From Bradyrhizobium sp. (GTDB lineage: Bacteria > Pseudomonadota > Alphaproteobacteria > Rhizobiales > Xanthobacteraceae): 28,800 nucleotides of DNA. Positions 23,009-28,800 of this stretch are shown here, in pieces (position 1 is the first letter of the stretch; each line of letters starts with the position of its first letter). The translations under genes and the position numbers were made by a program. The notes beneath the pieces are model-generated. The model did not search any database, was not told the DNA's origin, and worked only from the letters and a program-made list of their open reading frames with translations. The stretch lies in NCBI GenBank assembly GCA_028290305.1, contig JAQGKC010000087.1, forward strand, positions 1 to 28,800, read 5' to 3'.

Positions 23009-23263
23009 TCCCAATCTCCAAACCGCGGTGCCGAAGGTGCACATCGCAAACGGCTTCCAAACCTAGAACGCTATGGCCGAAAAATTCTGGCGCAGTATTT
23101 TTGTTATTTTTCAATAGCTTAGGTGGAAATTTTTGCCGATCGCCCGGCAAGAAATGCCGGTCGCATCGCTGCGGCGAACTTGGACGAAAGGTGAGACATT
23201 CGCTCGGCATCGCAGAACAATCATTGGGATGAGGACTATCGCAGCGGAAAACACTGCTGCTAC

Positions 23264-23476
23264 GCGCACTAACGCTAAGATCACACGCGCGTGAGCTGCG
23301 CGGACGATTGGTTGTATTTTACAACGCGCACGCGTGAGAGACTTTTCTCATGCGGCAATTTTTTCCGAATCATCGATTGGAAAGTATCGCATTTTTTGAA
23401 TCTGTCAGTCGCGGCGCATGTGATTTTGGATCGCGCACTAAATTTTTTTCGATTGTGCGCCTGATTTCACGCGCAC
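23264..23476. promoter_or_regulatory. Cluster of five GCGCAC motifs
   Basis: GCGCAC occurs at 23264-23269, 23326-23331, 23433-23438 and 23471-23476, and its reverse GTGCGC at 23455-23460. The pair at 23433 and 23455 form an inverted repeat around a T-rich 16-nt spacer. Several copies are flanked by CGTGAG. Five copies in about 210 bp exceed what I would expect by chance (well under one even allowing for GC content). The spacing is irregular, so if they bind one protein it must tolerate this. No regulator is known to me. Confidence 0.4.
23311..23325. promoter_or_regulatory. Palindrome GTTGTA-TTT-TACAAC
   Basis: A perfect 6+3+6 inverted repeat lies midway between the ECF gene and the HAD-family gene, next to one of the GCGCAC motifs. 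It is AT-rich in its centre and could be a dimeric regulator site controlling either divergent unit. No known consensus is recognised. Confidence 0.4.
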
Positions 23477-23514
23477 GTACGTTGATCGCTAAAGAGCGGT
23501 GGGAGAATTTCGGA

Positions 23515-25953
23515 ATGACGATCGCAACGGCCGACGCAGCGCGTCGGACGCAAAGTGTATCTGCGTTTTCGTTCGACGTTTTTGATACGTTTCTGGTAAG
23601 AGCCTGCACGACTTCCGACGGCGTATTCGAACGAACCTACGAACTCTCCGGCATTTCCGAAACACATCCGAATGTTTCGGAGAATTTCGTTCAGCATCGC
23701 ATCCAGGCCGAAACGCAGGCACGCAAGGTCGCGAAGGACAAGTGCGGATCGGCGGAAGTCCGCATCGCCGACATCTACTTCTATTTTCCTTTCAAGCTGT
23801 ACGGGCTCAACCGCGACGCTTTGGACGACCCCGCGGCAGCGGAATTCCGCGCCGAACTCGAGCTATGCCGGGTCAATCCTGAAATATTTCGGCAATATTC
23901 AGATATGAAAACCGCCGGCCATCGGGTCGGCTTCATCTCCGACACCTACTGGAGCTCGGGTCAGCTCAGCCGCCTACTGCGGACGTGCAGTCCCGGGCTG
24001 ATATGGGACTTTCTCTACGCGTCCTGCGACCACGGCAGCAGCAAGAGCGAAGCCCTGTTCGCGAAATATCTGACGGAGCAGCAGACCGACGCCGCAAAAT
24101 CCTTTCACATTGGCGATAACGAGCATGCCGATGTCAAAGGCGCCCGGCGCCATGGGATCAGTCCGCGCTATTTTCCGCAAGCCAGCTCCGGACTCGCCTC
24201 AAAGTTGCAGCGCGAGACGGCAATTTTCGAACTGTTGTGTCCCTCACGGCCATCACGGCTCGACCACGGCTCGCGCACACTGCGCCGGATGGTGGCGGCG
24301 CAAAGCGCAGAAAAATCGGCGGGCTTCCATCTCGGCGTGACGGTGGTTGGTCCGGTGCTGACGGCGTTTGATGCCTTCATCGAGGAGCGCCGCGCGCAGC
24401 TTGCGCGGACCGGCAGATGCGTCGCCGTCGGCTTTCTCGGCCGCGACGGTTTCCTGTCCTACCGCATCTGGCAGGAAACGCACGGCGATACAGCCACTTA
24501 CCTCGAAATCAACCGCCGGGTCAGCCTGGTCGGCTCCGCCGACACACTCGCTCCCCTCGTCGAGCTGTTCGCCAAGAACCCCAAGACCAGCGCGCAGGCC
24601 TTCGCCGACATCGTCAAGATTCTGCCGCCCAAGGTGGCGAGATTCTTCGCAAGGTACCCCGACGGCGTCGCAACCGGCCGCGCCTTCGCCGATGCGATGC
24701 CGGACCTGATGAATGCCGACGAGATCGCCGATATCGCCGCCGGCATACGCAAGCGGCTGTTGGCTTACTTGCGGCTGTCGATCCCCGGCTTCGACTCCTG
24801 CACCGATCTCGTGCTCGCCGACCTCGGCTATACGGCGAGCGTGCAGAAGGCCATGCGGCGCATCTTCGACCTGGAAGGCATCAACATTCGCCTGCACGGC
24901 GCCTACCTGCATTCTTGCGACCACGCTTACAACGACATAGCCGACGGCGACACCGCCGAAGGACTGATCTCCGATCTCGTGATCACGCCGCATATCAAGC
25001 AGTTGATGGGCCTCAACATCAGCCTCTTGGAGAATATCTGCTGCCTCGGCCAGGGTTCGGTGCGTGACTATCGCGGCGGCGAAGTCCTGCGTGAGGTCAA
25101 CATACGGCCACCCAAACAGACGGCGCTTGCTGCCGAGATTCAGTCAGGCGCGATCGCCTTCATGGTTCGGGCGCGCGAGCTCGCTCCGCGCTACGGACTG
25201 AAGCCTTTTGCAGCGCTCGATGTCGCGGCGCGCTGGGCCGCCGCCAGCCTTGCGCGCCTGCTGCTGCTGCCCGACGACGACGAACTTGTCTTGCTCGGCG
25301 GCTTCAAGCACGAGCTCAATCTTGGTAGCGCTGCGCTGGCGCCGATGCTGGATGACGAGTTCGTCAGGGACCAGGTGGTCGCGCGCGGCCTCCCCGCCGT
25401 ATGCGCAATGGAGGGACCGCCGATGTGGCTTGGCGGCAGCTTCGCGGCGGTATCGCCATCGCATGCCTTCCTCTATCTGCTGTTCGGCGCGAACCGCCTG
25501 CCCCCCAACGTGTTCGGTGAAACCCCATGCGGATCTCTGCAGGTTGGCCTGTTCAAGGTCGGCGGCAATGCCTCGGTCGAGTCGGTGACCATCTATCGCA
25601 CCGGAATGGGTGACTTTCGCCTGCGCATCCCGATCTCGCGCGCCATGGCGGTGACAACGATCGCGCTGCCGCTGGGCCGGTTTGCCCGCGAGGGCATCGT
25701 CAAGGGCGTCGTCGTTCAGACCGGCGAAACAATCGCGGATGCGGTGGAGTGCAAGGATGTGAAGCGCGTTCCCTGGGACAGGTTGGTCTTCGCAGGCCTC
25801 GAACAGAGTGGCCGGCACTACCGCGCCCATGACGATGACGGCTGCCTGCTGATCCCAGTCGAGGCCCCGGATGACGGGATCGCCGTCTACAGCGTGGCGC
25901 TGACGTCTCTCAGCCATGACCGCATCTTTGCGGCCACGAGCGACAACGGCTGA
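23515..25953 (+). CDS. Large HAD-superfamily protein, COG5610-like
   Basis: The 812-aa cytoplasmic protein begins with a haloacid dehalogenase domain: motif I at D21 (SFDVFDTFLVRA), motif II at S142 (GFISDTYWSS), motif III Lys at K177 (SSKSEALF) and motif IV near D201 (IGDNEHADVKGA). The second Asp of the usual DxD in motif I is replaced by Phe, as in COG5610-type predicted hydrolases, so phosphatase activity is uncertain. A second region from about 300 contains family-like blocks (VAVGFLGRDGFLSYRIW, YLEINRRVSLVG, DLVLADLGYTASVQKA), and about 300 further residues have no recognised domain. COG5610-type proteins usually occur in glycan gene clusters. The start at 23515 has GGGAG 9 nt upstream; the open extension to 23350 is rejected. 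It is first in a three-gene plus-strand set and diverges from the ECF gene. The exact reaction is unknown. Confidence 0.75.
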   Translation: MTIATADAARRTQSVSAFSFDVFDTFLVRACTTSDGVFERTYELSGISETHPNVSENFVQHRIQAETQARKVAKDKCGSAEVRIADIYFYFPFKLYGLNRDALDDPAAAEFRAELELCRVNPEIFRQYSDMKTAGHRVGFISDTYWSSGQLSRLLRTCSPGLIWDFLYASCDHGSSKSEALFAKYLTEQQTDAAKSFHIGDNEHADVKGARRHGISPRYFPQASSGLASKLQRETAIFELLCPSRPSRLDHGSRTLRRMVAAQSAEKSAGFHLGVTVVGPVLTAFDAFIEERRAQLARTGRCVAVGFLGRDGFLSYRIWQETHGDTATYLEINRRVSLVGSADTLAPLVELFAKNPKTSAQAFADIVKILPPKVARFFARYPDGVATGRAFADAMPDLMNADEIADIAAGIRKRLLAYLRLSIPGFDSCTDLVLADLGYTASVQKAMRRIFDLEGINIRLHGAYLHSCDHAYNDIADGDTAEGLISDLVITPHIKQLMGLNISLLENICCLGQGSVRDYRGGEVLREVNIRPPKQTALAAEIQSGAIAFMVRARELAPRYGLKPFAALDVAARWAAASLARLLLLPDDDELVLLGGFKHELNLGSAALAPMLDDEFVRDQVVARGLPAVCAMEGPPMWLGGSFAAVSPSHAFLYLLFGANRLPPNVFGETPCGSLQVGLFKVGGNASVESVTIYRTGMGDFRLRIPISRAMAVTTIALPLGRFAREGIVKGVVVQTGETIADAVECKDVKRVPWDRLVFAGLEQSGRHYRAHDDDGCLLIPVEAPDDGIAVYSVALTSLSHDRIFAATSDNG

Positions 25954-26082
25954 GCGATCCGCCGCACGATCACGACCTCGCACGGCGCCGGCGAACGGCG
26001 TAACGCGAATTCCGTGCGCCTGATCTGACGGCGTCGTGCGTAGAAATCGAATGGAATAACTTGCGGAAAGAGGCAAAATCGC

Positions 26083-27426
26083 GTGGAACGGGCCGACGAC
26101 GCTGACGCGGGAATCGAGCGCCTGTTGCGGCCGAACGGCGTGCGGCTCGGAGAGCCGCAACTGCGCCGGCTGGCCTGGCTGGCTCGGCGCTTTGGCGCGC
26201 CGACGCTATGGGAGAACGGCGCTCGCCCGCCGGCAAATGACGGCCTTGTGATCGTGATCGATCCCCCCAACGGCACCGGCGCCGAAACGCTGTGCCGTTC
26301 GTTGCAGGCGGGATGCGTTGTCGCGATTCCGTTCAGTGAAAATCCGGGTTTTGACTTTCTCAAATCCAAGCTGACCGACTTCGGCACCATCGGCGCGTGC
26401 GGCGTCGACTATCCTCATGAATTGTGGTGGGGCGGGCTCGGATGGCCGAACCCTGAGATGGACAATGCCGCGATCGGCAAGATGCCGCGCATCGTATCCT
26501 GCTATCCCCGCGGCCTCGGCGAACACCATGCGCTGCGTCTCAAGCTGTCCGCACAGCGCTTTCAGCTCGATTTCGACATCGAGCCGCTCGATGCCGTGTT
26601 CGACGACCGCATGTTCGGATTCGAGAAGGCCGATTTCGTCGCCCGCATGTGGGACCGGCATGGCGGACCGCTGCTGTTCGTCGAGGCCGATGCGGTGCTG
26701 CGCGAGCCGCCGCTCCTGCCCGCGCGCCTTGACTGCGATTTCGCGGTCCACCGCTGGAATCGCTGGGAAATGTCGGCGCGGACGATCTATTTCGGCAGCT
26801 CTGGCATCGCGGAAACCGTGCTGCGCACGTGGCAGGACCTGTCCGCCACCTATCCGTCGGTCTGGGACGGTTACCTGCTCGATCAAGCCTGGAGCCTGAC
26901 CTCGTCGCAAATTCCGCTCGACACCGTATGGCTGCCGCGCTCCTACCACGCCTTGGCCGGGGACATGGACGCGCAACAGCTCGCGGCGATCGTGCACAAT
27001 ATCCCGACAACCACCTTCGATCTCGGGCCCGATCCCGACTTCTGGGAGGTGGCGCGTGGCGCGCGACGCGCCGCACGCACCGGCGCACGGGACTCGCTGC
27101 TTGTCGTCAATTCACCGGCGCCATCGGACAACGGCGTCACCGTCATCCTGCGCGACGTCGAGGCGAGCAGCGCGCGCGCCATCGCAGCCAGCATCGAGGC
27201 CGTGACCAATGCCTTTGCCGCCGATTGCGGCGGTTTCGGCCGACTCGAACTCTCGCTCTGCCCCTGGAAAGAAGACGTCCAGACCGCAAAGGAAGCGGCG
27301 CGCAATGCCAACAACCGAATCATCGAGATCGCCCCCTGGCAGGACCTGTCGGGCGACCTGTTCCGCTCCTTCGCACGATCCGACGCAGCAAATCACGTCC
27401 GCGCCGTCACGGACGGTCGCAGCTGA
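26083..27426 (+). CDS. Possible GT-A-like glycosyltransferase, unassigned
   Basis: The 447-aa protein has no signal peptide or membrane segment, and no family name is certain. The central region looks like a nucleotide-diphospho-sugar transferase: PLLFVEADAVL with E201 and D203 in place of a DxD metal motif, then about 15 residues later DCDFAVHRWNRWEMSARTIY at D217-D219, followed by GSSGIAETVLRTWQDL and GYLLDQAWSL with D267. In GT-A proteins of the Nucleotid_trans type the pattern is metal Asp, F/H block, then W...D near the acceptor side. The N-terminal 190 residues and the last 100 are unmatched. The start is a GTG with AGAGG upstream; the ATG at 26051 reaches a stop at once. It lies 129 bp after the HAD gene and 27 bp before the formyltransferase-like gene. 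Confidence 0.55.
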   Translation: MERADDADAGIERLLRPNGVRLGEPQLRRLAWLARRFGAPTLWENGARPPANDGLVIVIDPPNGTGAETLCRSLQAGCVVAIPFSENPGFDFLKSKLTDFGTIGACGVDYPHELWWGGLGWPNPEMDNAAIGKMPRIVSCYPRGLGEHHALRLKLSAQRFQLDFDIEPLDAVFDDRMFGFEKADFVARMWDRHGGPLLFVEADAVLREPPLLPARLDCDFAVHRWNRWEMSARTIYFGSSGIAETVLRTWQDLSATYPSVWDGYLLDQAWSLTSSQIPLDTVWLPRSYHALAGDMDAQQLAAIVHNIPTTTFDLGPDPDFWEVARGARRAARTGARDSLLVVNSPAPSDNGVTVILRDVEASSARAIAASIEAVTNAFAADCGGFGRLELSLCPWKEDVQTAKEAARNANNRIIEIAPWQDLSGDLFRSFARSDAANHVRAVTDGRS

Positions 27427-27453
27427 TCCTTAGAGACCAGAGAACCTACCAGC

Positions 27454-28233
27454 ATGAAGACCATCATCCTTCTGATCGGCACCGCAGGGCAAAAGCTCGC
27501 ACTCACCAAGCTGCTCGAGGAGCATAACCCCGCACTGTCGTTCCGGTGCGTGCTGACGCTCGAGGAATTGACTGCAATCGAACCCGAGGTGCTCCCCGAC
27601 GCCCGGCTGATCGCCTTCACCAGCGGCGTGATCGTGCCGCGCTCCATGCTGGCGGCGCTCGGCTACGGCGCCTACAATTTCCATCCCGGCTCGCCGGACT
27701 ATCCCGGCTGGGCGCCAGCGCATTTCGCGCTCTATGACAGTGCACGGACGTTCGGCGCGACAGCCCACGTGATGACAAGGCAGGTCGACTCGGGCCCGAT
27801 CATCGGCACCGAATCTTTCGCGATTCCCGACAATATCGGCGTGCGCGAGCTCGAACAGATCGCCTTCGTTCGGCTTGCCTACCTGTTCTGGCGCCTGGCG
27901 CGCAATCTCGCTTGCGACACCGGTCCGCTGCGGACGTTACCGATTACCTGGAGCGGCACCAAAAGCACGCGGCGGATGTACGAAAGGCTCTGCGATATCC
28001 CGGCCGACATCGACGCGGCCGAACTGGCGCGGCGGATCCGCGCCTTCAACGACGATTTCCGTGCCATCCCGTTGACGGTCACCCTGCACGGCGTACGGTT
28101 TCAGCTTCCGTTCCTCAAGGTGTCTCAGCCGGAGCCGCCCGCTCTCGACGGCGGCCGTCCTGCAACCAATCGCCCCCGCCCAGGCCTTAAGAAGCTCCGC
28201 GAACGCGGCAAGCTCGAACCTCTGGCCTCCTGA
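27454..28233 (+). CDS. Formyltransferase-family protein (possible sugar N-formyltransferase)
   Basis: The 259-aa protein has the N-terminal formyltransferase fold of the PurN/Fmt family. The catalytic N-H-D set is N75 and H77 (YNFHPGSPDYPGW) and D112 (VDSGPIIG), with G101-A-T-A-H105 between them. Members transfer a formyl group from N10-formyl-tetrahydrofolate to an amine. The protein is shorter than methionyl-tRNA formyltransferase (about 310 aa), and its C-terminal half does not show the tRNA-binding OB-fold. A sugar N-formyltransferase acting on a nucleotide-linked amino sugar is therefore likely, as in flagellin and O-antigen glycosylation loci; the substrate is inferred. It closes the plus-strand cluster with the HAD and GT-like genes. 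The Shine-Dalgarno is weak (AGAGAACC). Confidence 0.7.
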   Translation: MKTIILLIGTAGQKLALTKLLEEHNPALSFRCVLTLEELTAIEPEVLPDARLIAFTSGVIVPRSMLAALGYGAYNFHPGSPDYPGWAPAHFALYDSARTFGATAHVMTRQVDSGPIIGTESFAIPDNIGVRELEQIAFVRLAYLFWRLARNLACDTGPLRTLPITWSGTKSTRRMYERLCDIPADIDAAELARRIRAFNDDFRAIPLTVTLHGVRFQLPFLKVSQPEPPALDGGRPATNRPRPGLKKLRERGKLEPLAS

Positions 28234-28241
28234 GCCAAAGC

Positions 28242-28370
28242 TCATCGATTGTCTTCGGTCGGAACGCCCACGTGGATGACCTGACCCGGCGTCTCTGTCG
28301 GCAGACTCACCGCCGGCACCGGCCGCGTGCGCCATTGCCGTGCGAACGTGCCGGCAAAGGCGCCGGCCAC
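28242..28370 (-). CDS. Possible 42-aa small protein
   Basis: A GTG at 28370, preceded by GAGGGA about 6 nt upstream, opens a frame of 42 codons ending in TGA: VAGAFAGTFARQWRTRPV, then PAVSLPTETPGQVIHVGVPT and EDNR. The sequence is balanced and lacks stops, and coding is plausible. Equally, it may be the C-terminal remnant of a lost gene, since it is not bounded by obvious promoters. It converges with the formyltransferase-like gene. Not recognised. Confidence 0.3.
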   Translation of the reverse strand: MAGAFAGTFARQWRTRPVPAVSLPTETPGQVIHVGVPTEDNR

Positions 28371-28498
28371 GTTCGATCCCTCAATGACACTTCGTTTTCA
28401 TCGGCCCGTCGAGCGCTTCGTGCTGCGTAATCCGACGCCAGACCTGCCGGAAATTTCGTCTTGATCGCTTTTTCGTGAAGACTAAAATTTGGGACTAG

Positions 28499-28515
28499 GT
28501 TCCATTTTTCGGAAC
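28499..28515. promoter_or_regulatory. Inverted repeat before the IclR gene
   Basis: GTTCC-N7-GGAAC with an AT-rich centre (ATTTTTC) lies 13 bp before the IclR-family start codon. IclR regulators bind A/T-centred dyads of similar size upstream of their own gene, so autoregulation is plausible. This is a pattern match only. Confidence 0.4.
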
Positions 28516-28528
28516 TTGGACCGCGATC

Positions 28529-28800
28529 ATGAGCGCCCTGACCAACGCCATCGAGATCCTGCGCTGCTTTTCGAGCGCGCGCCCCGACCTGTCGTTCGCG
28601 GATGTGATGGCCCTCACCGGCAAGCCGAAGAGTTCGACCTCACGCCTGTTGCGCTCGTTGCGGGATTGCGGGCTGTTGGAGCAGGATCCCCACACCCGCC
28701 GCTACCGGCCGGGCCTGCTCACCTTCGAACTCGGGCGCCTGCATCGCGCCCATGACGATCTGATCGGCGTGGCCGAGCGCGAACTCCGCGTGATCTGCGC
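28529..28800 (+). CDS. IclR-family transcriptional regulator (5' part, truncated at edge)
   Basis: The frame starts with ATG at 28529 and is open to the window end, 90 codons. It encodes the N-terminal winged helix of IclR-type regulators: ALTNAIEILRCFSSARPDLS, then FADVMALTGKPKSSTSRLLR and SLRDCGLLEQDPHTRRY, then a linker helix (GLLTFELGRLHRAHDDLIGV). The helix-turn-helix is at about residues 22-46. The ligand-binding domain lies beyond the window, so the effector is unknown. A TTGGA site lies 9 nt upstream. The gene is separated from the formyltransferase-like gene by about 300 bp and probably controls genes to its right. Confidence 0.85.
   Translation, partial: MSALTNAIEILRCFSSARPDLSFADVMALTGKPKSSTSRLLRSLRDCGLLEQDPHTRRYRPGLLTFELGRLHRAHDDLIGVAERELRVIC

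Larger units (their letters stand above)
23009..23514. other. Repeat-rich divergent intergenic region
   Basis: This 506-bp region between the ECF gene and the HAD-family gene contains no credible gene; the frame upstream of 23515 reads as non-coding. It is more AT-rich near the ends (23080-23130, 23370-23460) and holds a palindrome (23311-23325) and a cluster of GCGCAC/GTGCGC motifs (23264-23476). Promoters for both directions must lie here. Confidence 0.5.

Noticed and set aside
23025..23065. sigma54-like promoter before the ECF gene on the minus strand
   Set aside because: A TGG...TTGC pattern is present, but the GG-to-GC spacing is 9 instead of the required 10.
24253..26160. Long minus-strand frames opposite the HAD-family gene
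   Set aside because: Composition (Ala/Arg/Gly/Val-rich, His- and Gln-rich) is typical of antisense shadows in GC-rich DNA; the plus strand carries HAD motifs.

Overview
The window looks like chromosomal DNA of a high-GC alphaproteobacterium, most likely Bradyrhizobium or a close relative in the Nitrobacteraceae. This is inferred from gene content: ExoY-type sugar transferase, bacterial transglutaminase-like protease, HU protein with an Ala/Lys tail, flagellar genes and an IclR regulator. No database search was possible, and no tRNA, rRNA, CRISPR array or insertion sequence was recognised.

Left part (1-8765): a dispersed surface-polysaccharide region. An exoY-like priming transferase (456-1130), a UDP-glucose 4-epimerase (1884-2861) and a secreted transglutaminase-like protease (3101-3748) lie on the plus strand. 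A two-gene minus-strand operon encodes a Wza/ExoF-type export lipoprotein (5244-6452) and an O-antigen ligase/polymerase-family membrane protein (3801-5213). No other glycosyltransferases and no Wzc/Wzx are present, so this can only be part of a pathway. Two unassigned membrane proteins (7235-7621 plus, 7527-8765 minus) overlap tail to tail. The second has a 14-bp tandem array between its likely ribosome-binding site and its start codon.

Middle part (8766-12809): three small secreted proteins, an HU-family protein with a clear intrinsic terminator, an aldose 1-epimerase-family enzyme, and a gene-poor stretch holding decayed, head-to-head fragments of a hybrid histidine kinase.

Right-centre (12810-23008): a minus-strand flagellar block. 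In transcription order it is ECF sigma factor, flagellin, fliD, fliS, a small unassigned protein, flgD, flgE, a 90-aa unassigned protein, a flgN-like chaperone, flgK and flgL. It encodes hook, hook-filament junction, filament, cap and two chaperones, but no basal body, motor or export genes.

Right end (23009-28800): a 506-bp intergenic region rich in inverted repeats separates the sigma factor from a divergent three-gene set: a large HAD-family protein, a possible GT-A-like glycosyltransferase, and a formyltransferase-fold enzyme. Their position beside flagellin suggests modification of flagellin or a surface glycan. That is the most interesting hypothesis in the window. The last gene is the 5' end of an IclR-family regulator, cut by the window edge.
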